Source: Clostridia bacterium (GTDB lineage: Bacteria > Bacillota_E > RBS10-35 > JAJYVN01). Taken from it: a stretch of DNA of 12,054 nucleotides. A program made the position numbers and the translations under genes. The stretch covers positions 1-12,054 of the forward strand of contig DAHWHT010000218.1 of the NCBI GenBank assembly GCA_027335515.1, given 5' to 3'. The notes under the pieces were generated by a model that had not been told where the DNA came from, searched no databases, and worked only from the letters and a program-made list of their open reading frames with translations. This document shows positions 1 to 6,204 of this stretch, piece by piece (position 1 is the stretch's first letter; each line of letters starts with the position of its first letter).

Positions 1-811
1 CAACATCGCAAACCGTGGCGCCCGCCGGCAGATCCTGCGCAAAGCGGCGCACCACCGTCGCCAGTCGGGCCAGGGCGTCAAACCATTGCGCGTGGCCAGG
101 CCGCGTCGCATAGGGACCCCGCCGCTCATACCACTGGTCGTATTCGCCGGCGCGCGCCTCGTAATAAGCGGCCATCTCCGCATCCAGGGCGGCGTCCTCC
201 GCCGTGGTCCCGACCTGCGCGACATGCCCGGCCGCGCGATGGACCGCGGTCGCCGGCTGCTGCAACCGCACCCAATCGGCCAGGGCAAGCTCGTAGTGGC
301 AATGGTCCAGCCAAGCATCCCCCACGCGTTCACCGCGGCGCTGCACGGCCACCAACCGAAAGGCAAGGCGCTCGGCGACCGCTCGACTGCGCAGGTTTCC
401 CGGCGCGGCCCGCAGGCGGACCCGATCCACGGGCAGCGTGGCAAACGTATGGCGCAAGAGCACTTGGCAGGCGGCGGTCATCAGCCCGCGGCCCTCCCAA
501 CCGTCGCCCAGCCAATAGCCGAAGTCGACAACGCGCCGCGATCGGTCGAGCCCGTGATGGCCGAGCACCCCGGCCAACCGCCCCCCCGCGCGCAGACCGA
601 AATGCAGACCATCGCCGTCGCGTGCCTGCGCCTGAGCCGCACGGATGAACGCGGCGCTGTCAGCCGAGGTACGGACGGCATCCACCCAGGGAAGCCAGCG
701 GCGCAGTCGGACCCGCGAACGGTCTGTCACCGCAAACAGTTCCTCGGCGTCCGCCCCATCCAGCGGACGCAACTCCCCTTCCGGGTCGAAGCGGAGGTTC
801 TGCCCCGCCAC
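1..811 (-). CDS. GNAT acetyltransferase fused to class I SAM methyltransferase (partial, 3' end beyond window)
   Basis: The frame is open from a GTG at 811 to the window edge, 270 codons, with a stop codon (844-842) just upstream and a G-rich ribosome site (GGGGGCGG) before the GTG. Residues about 5-180 are a RimJ/RimL-type N-acetyltransferase: GYWLGDGWEGRGLMTAA (98-114) is the acetyl-CoA pyrophosphate-loop region and GNLRSRAVAERLAFR (138-152) matches the usual 'N..S..v.eklGF' motif. RimJ/RimL-like enzymes acetylate protein N-termini or small amines; the substrate here is unknown. After a 30-residue linker, residues 213-270 (MAAYYEARAGEYDQWYERRG..., ending ATVCDV) match the start of a class I methyltransferase, broken just at motif I. 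No stop separates the two parts. An internal ATG at 175 could start a separate methyltransferase, but no well-spaced ribosome site precedes it. The fusion is seen; its function is unknown. Confidence 0.8.
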   Translation of the reverse strand, partial: MAGQNLRFDPEGELRPLDGADAEELFAVTDRSRVRLRRWLPWVDAVRTSADSAAFIRAAQAQARDGDGLHFGLRAGGRLAGVLGHHGLDRSRRVVDFGYWLGDGWEGRGLMTAACQVLLRHTFATLPVDRVRLRAAPGNLRSRAVAERLAFRLVAVQRRGERVGDAWLDHCHYELALADWVRLQQPATAVHRAAGHVAQVGTTAEDAALDAEMAAYYEARAGEYDQWYERRGPYATRPGHAQWFDALARLATVVRRFAQDLPAGATVCDV

Positions 812-843
812 GGCACCCGCCCCCGTTTCCGCACGGCGCCATC

Positions 844-849
844 AGTATA
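844..849 (-). promoter_or_regulatory. Possible -10 element of the acetyltransferase gene
   Basis: Read on the minus strand this is TATACT, a good sigma-A -10 match, about 33 bp before the GTG start at 811. No convincing -35 is seen at 16-18 bp spacing, so the call is weak. It lies back-to-back with the plus-strand promoter at 892-921. Confidence 0.3.
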
Positions 850-891
850 CGGGGCAAAGCGCACCCGAGGCGAAGGGGGTTTGGGGCGGGT

Positions 892-921
892 TTGACACGG
901 GCGCGACCGCGGCACGATACT
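892..921 (+). promoter_or_regulatory. Sigma-A-type promoter (TTGACA, 18 bp, GATACT)
   Basis: A perfect -35 TTGACA (892-897) is followed after 18 bp by GATACT (916-921), four of six matches to TATAAT. Transcription would begin near 928 and run rightwards. The first protein start on that strand is at 1347, so this promoter either makes a leader of about 420 nt for the sulfur operon or drives an RNA gene in between. Confidence 0.55.
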
Positions 922-1100
922 GCCTCTGAGTCGGATCCTGCGCTGCGATGCCAGCGGGGAGCGAGTCCTGACCGCGTTGGCGCGGGGAGCGCGACGGCCC
1001 GTGGGCGACCCAGGTGACGCTGCAGCGGGCGCGGTTGGGAAGGGCGCTGTTGGCGAGGTCAACGGAAAACCCCAGGGGGGCCCAACAGGCCGCGGGGGAC

Positions 1101-1251
1101 CCGCAAGGGGCGGTGTCGCGGGACCGGGCCGATCCTGGCAACGGACGCGGGCCGTGTGCGAACGCTCCCGCCCGGGTGGGAGTCCCGGCGTGCGCGGTGG
1201 GCGATCGCCGCGTAGCCCGAGTCCGCCTGTTGCCTACGCTCCGCAAGGGGC
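1101..1251 (+). repeat. Two copies of an 11-bp direct repeat, CCGCAAGGGGC
   Basis: Exact copies lie at 1101-1111 and 1241-1251, 140 bp apart, both inside the untranslated stretch between the promoter at 892 and the DsrE gene. The first copy overlaps the 3' arm of the 1092-1104 hairpin. They could be repeated binding sites or loop sequences of a structured RNA; the function is unknown. Confidence 0.5.
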
Positions 1252-1280
1252 AACTCCAAGGCTGAAAGGGGCGAATACCT

Positions 1281-1330
1281 GGTCGGGCGGACGGTGTGGA
1301 CGACCGAGAGATCGGTTTGTGCACATTTTT
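1281..1330 (+). terminator. Possible attenuator or weak terminator before the sulfur operon
   Basis: ACCGA-GAGA-TCGGT (1303-1316) forms a small stem followed by TTGTGCACATTTTT, an imperfect U-rich tract. A competing pairing, GGTCG (1281-1285) with CGACC (1301-1305), shares bases 1303-1305 with the first stem, so only one can form. Such mutually exclusive stems are typical of attenuators, but the stems are short and this is inference. Confidence 0.25.
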
Positions 1331-1346
1331 CTAACCAGGGTGGACC

Positions 1347-1730
1347 ATGGGGTTATGCCTGTTGCTGTTATCCGGCGACGCGGCCAAGCTGCACGCCGCG
1401 GCGACCATGACCCTGGTGGCCGCAAGCTACGGCCAGGAGGTCCGCGTATACGTCTCGATGGAGGCGCTGGCCGGCTTCCACCGCCAGCCGCAGGTGCGGG
1501 CCCAGATCCACAGCGGACCCATCGCCACCCGCATCGCTGCCAAGGGGGCCGACTACCTGGAAATCCTGCGCCAGGCAAAGGATGCGGGCGCGGTACGCGT
1601 CTATGCCTGCGCCCTGGTGCTGGACGTGGAAGGGTGGACGCTGGCGGACCTGGAACCCATATTCGATGATACGATGGGCGTGGCCGGCTTCGTCGCGGAG
1701 ACCGAGGGCCACTCCATCGTAACGTTCTGA
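1347..1730 (+). CDS. DsrE-family sulfurtransferase/sulfur-carrier protein
   Basis: A 127-residue protein with the DsrE/DsrF-like alpha/beta fold: a first beta strand MGLCLLLLSGD, then a helix rich in Ala (LHAAATMTLVAASYG), and the conserved segment VRVYACALVLDVEGW with Cys88 in the position of the sulfur-carrying cysteine of this family. It ends with a beta strand (GHSIVTF). DsrE-family proteins hold persulfide sulfur and pass it to TusA-type partners in cytoplasmic sulfur oxidation. The ATG at 1347 follows AGGGTGG at 8-9 bp. It is the first gene of a four-gene operon and the TusA-family gene starts 25 bp after it, as in sulfur oxidisers. The family is clear; the exact partner is inferred from the context. 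Confidence 0.85.
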   Translation: MGLCLLLLSGDAAKLHAAATMTLVAASYGQEVRVYVSMEALAGFHRQPQVRAQIHSGPIATRIAAKGADYLEILRQAKDAGAVRVYACALVLDVEGWTLADLEPIFDDTMGVAGFVAETEGHSIVTF

Positions 1731-1755
1731 TCGCCAACGAGAAGGGATGGGCGCG

Positions 1756-1998
1756 ATGGCGGAAGAGACCCAGGAGCCACAGGTCATCGACGCTCGCGGC
1801 TCCTTCTGCCCGGGAGGACTGATGGAGCTGATCAAAGAACTGCGGTTGGCCCCGATCGGCACCCTCTTTGAGGTCTGGTCGACCGATCAGGCATCTGCCA
1901 GGGATATCCCGGCCTGGACACAGCGGGCCGGGCACCAGCTGGTTTCCAGCACGGCGGCGGACGGCGTCTACAAGATCCAAGTGCGCCGCATGCGCTGA
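1756..1998 (+). CDS. TusA/SirA-family sulfur-carrier protein with CPGG motif
   Basis: An 80-residue protein of TusA size. The N-terminal signature DARGSFCPGGLMELIKELR (9-27) holds the conserved cysteine, Cys15, followed by Pro. TusA relays sulfur as a persulfide from and to partners such as DsrE. The usual motif is CPxP (CPGP in SQR-linked relatives); here the second proline is Gly, which is unusual. The middle (STDQASARDIPAWTQRAGH) matches the 'sxD.gs..dip.w....GH.l' pattern of the family. I chose the ATG at 1756 because GAGAAGGG lies about 9 bp before it; an ATG at 1747 (three residues more) directly abuts that site with no spacing. The next gene begins 28 bp downstream. Confidence 0.85.
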   Translation: MAEETQEPQVIDARGSFCPGGLMELIKELRLAPIGTLFEVWSTDQASARDIPAWTQRAGHQLVSSTAADGVYKIQVRRMR

Positions 1999-2026
1999 AG
2001 CGCCGGCGCCCCCGGGGAGGTGGACC

Positions 2027-3169
2027 GTGGCCCAGGAAGTTGTGGTACTCGGTGGCGGCGTCGGCGGTACGGTCGTGGCAAACCAACTGGCCAGGCAGGT
2101 ATCCCGGCAGATCGACGCGGATGAGGTGCACCTGACGCAGATATCCGCTTCCTCGCGGCACGTCTACCAACCGCTGTATCTGTATATGGCGTTTGATCAG
2201 GCCAATCCGGCCGAAGCGCAGCGCCCACAGGCCTCCGTTTTGGACCCGCACGTCCGGCTGATCACCGCCAGCGCCGAACGCATCGACCGTGAAGGCCGCG
2301 ACGTGATCCTGGCGGGCGGGCAACGCGTGCACTACGACTACCTCGTCCTGGCCACCGGCAGTCGACCGGCGCCGGAACAGGTCCCCGGTCTCAAGGAAGA
2401 TGGGCATTGGTTTTATACGGAAGAGGCGGCCCTGCGGTTGCGCGACGCCCTGCATGATTTCACCGGCGGTCGGATCGTCCTGGTGGTCGGGGTGCCGCAC
2501 AAGTGTCCCGTGGCGCCGCTGGAGTTCACTTTCATCTTGGATGAATGGCTGCGGGCCCGCGGCGTGCGCGACCGGACGGAACTCACCTACACCTACCCCG
2601 TCGGCCGCCTCCATTCGCTGGAACCGGTGGCGCGCTGGGCCGAACCGGTGATGGCGCAGCGCTCCATCCACACCGAGACGTTCTTCAACGTCGACCACGT
2701 CGACCCTCAGGCGCACACCGTGACCAGCGTCGAGGGCACGACGCTGCCCTACGACCTGCTGGTCGCCATTCCGCCGCACACCGGCCAACAGGTCATCCTG
2801 GATTCCGGGATCGGCGATAAGGGCGGCTGGGTGCCCACGGATCGGCACACCCTGCAGATGGTCGGCGACGACCGCATCTACGTCTGCGGCGATACAACGA
2901 ACCTCCCCATCAGCAAGGCCGGATCGACCGCCCACTTTGAGGCGGACGTCGTGGCGGCGAACCTGGCCAGCCGCCTCCAGGGCGGGCACGGGACCGCGCG
3001 CTACGACGGCAAAGTCCTCTGCTTCATCGAAACGGGGCTCTCGAAGGCGACCTATGTCGCCTTCGACTATGAAAACCCGCCGCAGCCCAAAGAACCAAGC
3101 GCGTTGCTCCACCATATGAAGCTCGCCTACAACCGCATGTATTGGCTCACTTCGGCCGGCGTGCTGTAG
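2027..3169 (+). CDS. sqr: Sulfide:quinone oxidoreductase-type FAD flavoprotein
   Basis: A 380-residue protein of the SQR/flavocytochrome-c sulfide dehydrogenase superfamily. It has an N-terminal FAD Rossmann motif VVVLGGGVGG (5-14), the ATG motif LVLATGSRPAP near residue 107, and the second FAD-binding motif IYVCGDTTN (284-292). SQR enzymes oxidise sulfide to polysulfide and reduce membrane quinone. Cys160 (in HKCPVAPLEF) and Cys332 (in LCFIETG) are 172 residues apart and sit where the two redox-active cysteines of SQR lie. The third cysteine of canonical enzymes, between them and the ATG motif, is not seen. The C-terminus (LHHMKLAYNRMYWLTSAGVL) could be an amphipathic membrane-contact helix. 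The start is a GTG at 2027 behind GGGGAGGTGG; no in-frame ATG is nearby. Neighbours support a sulfur role; substrate (sulfide versus another persulfide) is not proven. Confidence 0.75.
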   Translation: MAQEVVVLGGGVGGTVVANQLARQVSRQIDADEVHLTQISASSRHVYQPLYLYMAFDQANPAEAQRPQASVLDPHVRLITASAERIDREGRDVILAGGQRVHYDYLVLATGSRPAPEQVPGLKEDGHWFYTEEAALRLRDALHDFTGGRIVLVVGVPHKCPVAPLEFTFILDEWLRARGVRDRTELTYTYPVGRLHSLEPVARWAEPVMAQRSIHTETFFNVDHVDPQAHTVTSVEGTTLPYDLLVAIPPHTGQQVILDSGIGDKGGWVPTDRHTLQMVGDDRIYVCGDTTNLPISKAGSTAHFEADVVAANLASRLQGGHGTARYDGKVLCFIETGLSKATYVAFDYENPPQPKEPSALLHHMKLAYNRMYWLTSAGVL

Positions 3170-3192
3170 GCGTACTCAGAGGGGGTGGTTGT

Positions 3193-3807
3193 ATGTCGAC
3201 CGACGCTTTGCCGGCCGGAACCAAAACTGCCGAGGCCGTTGCCGCACCGGAGCTTGCAGCGCTTGGCCGCGTGGCGACGCTCGTCGCGCTCCTGGAAGAC
3301 CTGGCGACACCGGCGCTCGTGGAACGCGTCGCCACCCTGACCGCAACGCTCGGCCAGCTGGCGGCGCTGGTCACCGAACCCCAGGCCTACGAGGCGTCCA
3401 CCCGTCTGGTCCGCGCCCTGCCTGCCCTGGCCACGGCCGCGGAGCAGCTGCGGCAGTGGCAGCAGGACGGCACCTGGGACGCCCTGACCGAAATGGCGGG
3501 GCTCGTCGCGGCGTTACGCGACTTGGCCACCCCGAATCTGACGGCCCGCGTGGCGGCGACCGCGACCGCCCTGACCGAATCCGCCCTGCGCGCCCAGCAA
3601 TTCGGAGCGCTGGACGTGCTCGTCAGTATGGGCGGCGCGATGCGCGAGGCCAAGCAGGCGGCGGACGGCGACACCCGGCGAGTTTCCCTCTGGAACCTGC
3701 GGCACGCCATTACCGAACCGGAGGTCCAGCGCGGCCTCAAGCTCCTTTTGGCCCTGGCCGCCGCCCTACCCCGCCATGTGCAATCCCCGGAGGGCTCCAC
3801 CCCCTGA
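3193..3807 (+). CDS. DUF1641 family protein
   Basis: A 204-residue, Ala/Leu-rich helical protein. The C-terminal segment LWNLRHAITEPEVQRGLKLLL (166-186) matches the DUF1641 signature, in which a 'DPEVQRGL..ll.l...lg' motif ends the domain. DUF1641 proteins are often encoded next to SQR-like and other FAD or formate-dehydrogenase-like enzymes; their biochemical role is not established. An internal duplication is visible: LVALLEDLATPALVERVA (30-47) and LVAALRDLATPNLTARVA (104-121). No signal peptide or clear membrane span is seen. The ATG at 3193 follows AGAGGGGGTGG; it lies 23 bp after the SQR gene, so it is probably the last gene of the operon. The gene ends 2 bp before the convergent isomerase gene. 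Confidence 0.8.
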   Translation: MSTDALPAGTKTAEAVAAPELAALGRVATLVALLEDLATPALVERVATLTATLGQLAALVTEPQAYEASTRLVRALPALATAAEQLRQWQQDGTWDALTEMAGLVAALRDLATPNLTARVAATATALTESALRAQQFGALDVLVSMGGAMREAKQAADGDTRRVSLWNLRHAITEPEVQRGLKLLLALAAALPRHVQSPEGSTP

Positions 3808-3809
3808 GT

Positions 3810-4622
3810 TCAGGCCGACGCGTGGGCCGCAACCAGCCGACGGATGGCGGGCACGTAAGCGGCCAACACCGGCTCTGGATCCTGGTCGCGCGGCCCTTCC
3901 CACTCCAGCGATAACGGGCCGTCATAGCCCTGGCGCACCATCTCCCGCAGAATGTCGGCCACAGGCAGGGTGCCCTCGCCAAGCGGCATCGCCTGCCACT
4001 TGCCGGCGGCGGCCGGACGCGCATCCTTCGTATGGGCGTGGCGGATGCGCCCGCGCAGCGCCGCGGCGGTCTGAGCCGGCTCCTCGCCAACCCGGCAGGG
4101 ATGCAGCCAGTCCCAGCAGGCGGCGATCCACTCATCGGACACCTGCTGCAGCACACGCCCCACACGGGCACCGGCGGCGAAGCCGTCGTGGGTCTCCAAC
4201 ACCACGCAGACACGCGCCGCGCGGGCCGCGGGCGCAAGTTCGGCCAAGGCGCCGGCCACCCGCTGGACGGCCTCGGTCTCCGACACCCCCTGGCCGTCGA
4301 AGGCGCCACCAAACACGCGCAGCAGCGGCGCCCCCAGCCCGGCGGCAACCTGCAGGTAGCGCCGCGCGTCGCGCACGGCCGCCTGACAGACCTCGTCCGA
4401 GGGCGCAAAGCGGCAGGACGTCCCCATCGCACACACCGCCAAGCCCCGGTCGGCAAAGGTACGCCGCAGCGCTTCGATCTGGGCGGTGGTCAGGTCGACC
4501 GGAACCGGGTGGCCGTCGTAGGTGCGCAACTCGATGGCGTCGAATCCGAGGGCGGCGGCGCGCTCAGCGATCCGTTCCGGCGACCAGGCGGGGGTCGAGT
4601 AGGTCGTATAGGCGATCTGCAC
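3810..4622 (-). CDS. Sugar phosphate isomerase/epimerase (xylose isomerase-like TIM barrel)
   Basis: A 270-residue protein of the AP-endonuclease-2 / xylose-isomerase-like TIM-barrel family, which interconverts keto- and aldo-sugars or inositol derivatives with a divalent metal. The N-terminus IAYTTYST..S.ERIAERAAALGFDAIELR is typical of beta-1/alpha-1. Likely metal ligands are Glu143 (VLETH), Asp171 (CWDWLHP), His195/His197 (HAHTKD) and Glu240 or Glu242 (SLEWEG). The length is normal for the family. I chose the GTG at 4622 because GGAGGTGA stands 8 bp before it; a GTG five codons earlier lies inside that ribosome site. It converges on the DUF1641 gene with a 2-bp gap and diverges from the ECF sigma gene. 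The substrate cannot be read from the sequence. Confidence 0.85.
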   Translation of the reverse strand: MQIAYTTYSTPAWSPERIAERAAALGFDAIELRTYDGHPVPVDLTTAQIEALRRTFADRGLAVCAMGTSCRFAPSDEVCQAAVRDARRYLQVAAGLGAPLLRVFGGAFDGQGVSETEAVQRVAGALAELAPAARAARVCVVLETHDGFAAGARVGRVLQQVSDEWIAACWDWLHPCRVGEEPAQTAAALRGRIRHAHTKDARPAAAGKWQAMPLGEGTLPVADILREMVRQGYDGPLSLEWEGPRDQDPEPVLAAYVPAIRRLVAAHASA

Positions 4623-4743
4623 GGGCCATGTCACCTCCGCGTATCTGCGACGGTGGAACCCTTTGGCGGAACCGGCCGCGATTCCTGCGGGCGGATTCCG
4701 GCCAAGGGCCCGCCTTCGCCCGTTGTCACACCGCGCCGTACTT

Positions 4744-4758
4744 CCAAACGACGGTTGG
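4744..4758. promoter_or_regulatory. Inverted repeat upstream of the ECF sigma gene, possible operator
   Basis: CCAAACGACGGTTGG is a near-perfect palindrome around a central A with one mismatched pair. It ends 35 bp before the sigma factor GTG, in the divergent region with the isomerase gene. A related half, CCGTTGG, follows at 4764-4770. It could bind a regulator of either gene; no convincing -10/-35 pair could be assigned around it. Confidence 0.3.
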
Positions 4759-4793
4759 CATGACCGTTGGCGTGGCAGGGGGGGAGGCGCACC

Positions 4794-5357
4794 GTGGCCG
4801 GGGTGCGCGGGCGGCAGCCCCAAGACCCGTCGACGGACGGGCCGCAGCCGTCCCAGGACGCCCTGGATGCGGCCTTCCGTGCGCATTTGCCTGCCGTCTA
4901 TCGCTATCTGTATGCGCGGCTGCACAACGCCGCCGACACAGAGGACCTGTGCGGCGAGGTGTTCGTGCGGGCCGTGCGCTGGCTGGAGGCGGAACGCAGC
5001 CCGGGCGAGGTGCGGGCGTGGCTGTTGCGCGCCGCGGCAACCGCCCTCACCGAACACTGGCGCGACCACTACCGTCGGGCCGCCACCCTGCAGGCCAGCA
5101 TCGAGGCTTATCGGCCGGATGCCGCCACGCCCCCGGACAGCGACCGCGCCAGTCGCCAGTTGTCCGGCGTGCTGGCCCGGCTGCCATCCCGCTACCGGGA
5201 GGTCCTGGTGTTGCGCTTTTTGGAGGGACTCTCCGCCAAGGAGATTGCCGAGCGGCTGCATCTGCGTCCGGATCACGTCCGCGTGCTGCAGTATCGGGCG
5301 CTGCGGGCGGCCGGTCGCCCGGGGGGTGGAGCGGGTGGCGCGTCGACGCACGGCTGA
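4794..5357 (+). CDS. ECF-type RNA polymerase sigma factor
   Basis: A 187-residue protein with the two domains of extracytoplasmic-function sigma factors. Sigma region 2 is at about 25-95 (FRAHLPAVYRYLYARLHNAADTEDLCGEVFVRAV), which contacts core polymerase and the -10 element. Region 4, the -35-binding helix-turn-helix, is at about 122-173 (LPSRYREVLVLRFLEGLSAKEIAERL). The low-complexity link between them is normal, and region 3 is absent as expected. The GTG at 4794 is preceded by AGGGGGGGAGG at 6 bp; an upstream TTG at 4767 has no such site. Its 3' end overlaps the next gene by about 23 bp, so the two are translationally coupled, the usual arrangement of a sigma factor and its anti-sigma factor. 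Confidence 0.88.
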   Translation: MAGVRGRQPQDPSTDGPQPSQDALDAAFRAHLPAVYRYLYARLHNAADTEDLCGEVFVRAVRWLEAERSPGEVRAWLLRAAATALTEHWRDHYRRAATLQASIEAYRPDAATPPDSDRASRQLSGVLARLPSRYREVLVLRFLEGLSAKEIAERLHLRPDHVRVLQYRALRAAGRPGGGAGGASTHG

Positions 5358-6045
5358 ACGAAGGGCGGAGGCGCGTGCCTCCGGCCGTGTCGACCGCTGG
5401 GTGACGCGCCTGCTGCACGGTCGCGCCTCCGGCAACCTGGCGAGCGCAGACGAGCGGCGCGCCGCTGCCGTGGCCGCTGGTCTGCGCGCCCTTGGGCAGC
5501 GCGCCGCGACACCGAGCGACGCCTTCCAATCCGATCTTTTGGCCCGGGTCCGCGCGGAGGCGAGTCGCACGGACGCCCCACCGGCGCCGCGCGGTCCGCG
5601 CTTGGGTCGACGGGCGCTGCTTTGGGGCGGCGGGGCGGCCGCTACCGTCGCGGCCGTCGCCATCGCCCTGCACGGCCGCCTGCGGCCCGCAGTCGCGTCG
5701 GCGCGCTGGAAGACAGTGGGCGACGCGGCATCCTTCCCGCAGGGCAGCGTAGTACCCATCATGGCGGGGTCGCGCTTCGTGTTCGTCGTCGGTGGCGCGC
5801 AGGGCCCGCGCGTCCTGTCCGGGCTGTGCACCGACGTCGGCTGCCCGCTGCACCACACGCAGGGAACGACCCGCCTCGTCTGCCCCTGCCACGGCGCGAG
5901 CTTTGACCTCACGGGCCATCCGGAACCCGGAGGTTACTGGATGCATCTGCCCGCCCTGCCCGAGGTTCCAAGCCGGGTGTGGCACGGCCAACTCCAGGTG
6001 CAGCTGCCGCGCGCCAAGGCCCGCAGCGGCGCGGTCTCCCTGTAA
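5335..6045 (+). CDS. Membrane-anchored Rieske-domain protein with anti-sigma-like N-terminus
   Basis: A 236-residue protein in three parts. Residues about 15-80 are a charged, Ala/Arg-rich cytoplasmic segment (LRALGQRAATPSDAFQSDLL) like the helical part of anti-sigma factors encoded beside ECF genes; the HxxxCxxC zinc motif is absent. Residues 94-112 (ALLWGGGAAATVAAVAIAL) form one membrane span. Residues 124-224 are a Rieske-type fold with boxes CTDVGC (165-170) and CPCHG (183-187). Rieske proteins bind a 2Fe-2S cluster with two Cys and two His and two further cysteines form a disulfide. Here Cys165, Cys183, His186 and the disulfide pair Cys170/Cys185 are present, but the first His ligand is replaced by Asp167; two other His (173-174) lie nearby. 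The GTG at 5335 follows GGTGGA; a GTG at 5326 is the alternative. Either overlaps the sigma gene. A role as redox-sensing regulator of that sigma factor is inference; an electron-transfer role is possible. Confidence 0.75.
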   Translation: MARRRTAERRAEARASGRVDRWVTRLLHGRASGNLASADERRAAAVAAGLRALGQRAATPSDAFQSDLLARVRAEASRTDAPPAPRGPRLGRRALLWGGGAAATVAAVAIALHGRLRPAVASARWKTVGDAASFPQGSVVPIMAGSRFVFVVGGAQGPRVLSGLCTDVGCPLHHTQGTTRLVCPCHGASFDLTGHPEPGGYWMHLPALPEVPSRVWHGQLQVQLPRAKARSGAVSL

Positions 6046-6164
6046 CGAAGTCCCTCCGAACTGCCAAGCATGCCGACCCGTGGAAGCCGGGTGCCGGACG
6101 GCGCCCGACGGCGCACGCACCCCGCCAGCCTGCCGCATCGGTCGGCTGACGGGGGCAGACCGCC

Positions 6165-6189
6165 GCTTTGGGCGTTGGACGCGCAAAGC
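6165..6189. repeat. Hairpin before the riboswitch
   Basis: GCTTTG (6165-6170) pairs with CAAAGC (6184-6189), with an inner GCG/CGC and loop TTGGA. It lies 120 bp after the Rieske gene and about 20 bp before the c-di-AMP aptamer. No U-tract follows, so it may be a Rho-independent-terminator relic, an RNA-stabilising stem, or part of the riboswitch flank. The rest of 6046-6164 shows nothing I recognise. Confidence 0.35.
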
Positions 6190-6204
6190 GCCCAGACACT
6201 ACCC

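Larger units (their letters stand above)
928..1330 (+). ncRNA. Candidate structured RNA or long 5' leader, no protein gene recognised
   Basis: No reading frame here has a ribosome site or protein-like composition; the long frames are arginine/proline-rich products of high GC. Several stems can form on the plus strand: CCGCG-TTGG-CGCGG (972-985); CTGTTGG (1047-1053) with CCAACAG (1082-1088); GCGGG-gga-CCCGC (1092-1104); and a nine-pair helix with three G-U pairs, 1152-1160 with 1189-1197, enclosing CTCCC/GGGAG (1165-1182). It begins just after a good promoter. I do not recognise RNase P RNA, tmRNA, SRP RNA or a T-box motif; 6S RNA cannot be excluded. In DNA this GC-rich some stems arise by chance, so confidence is low. 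Confidence 0.3.

Noticed and set aside
930..965. Resemblance to the 3' part of a TPP riboswitch (CCTG...GATGCCAGCGGGGAG)
   Set aside because: The 5' half with the CTGAGA pairing partner is missing and the space after the promoter is too short for the aptamer.
1120..1147. Resemblance to the SAM-I riboswitch core (GGGACCGGGCCGATCCTGGC, then AACGG)
   Set aside because: The upstream AGAG/GGTGGAGG part and the downstream GGTGCTAA-like part are absent; the match is short and GC-rich.
842..1324. Long open frames on both strands in 842-1669
   Set aside because: Arg/Pro/Ser-rich composition, no ribosome sites and no protein motif; they arise from high GC.
4726..4750. TTGTCA as a -35 element for the sigma gene
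   Set aside because: At 17-bp spacing the -10 would be AAACGA, which matches TATAAT at only one position.
4623..5912. Upstream extension of the isomerase frame on the minus strand to about 5912
   Set aside because: It is antisense to the sigma and Rieske genes; the homology and ribosome site place the start at 4622.
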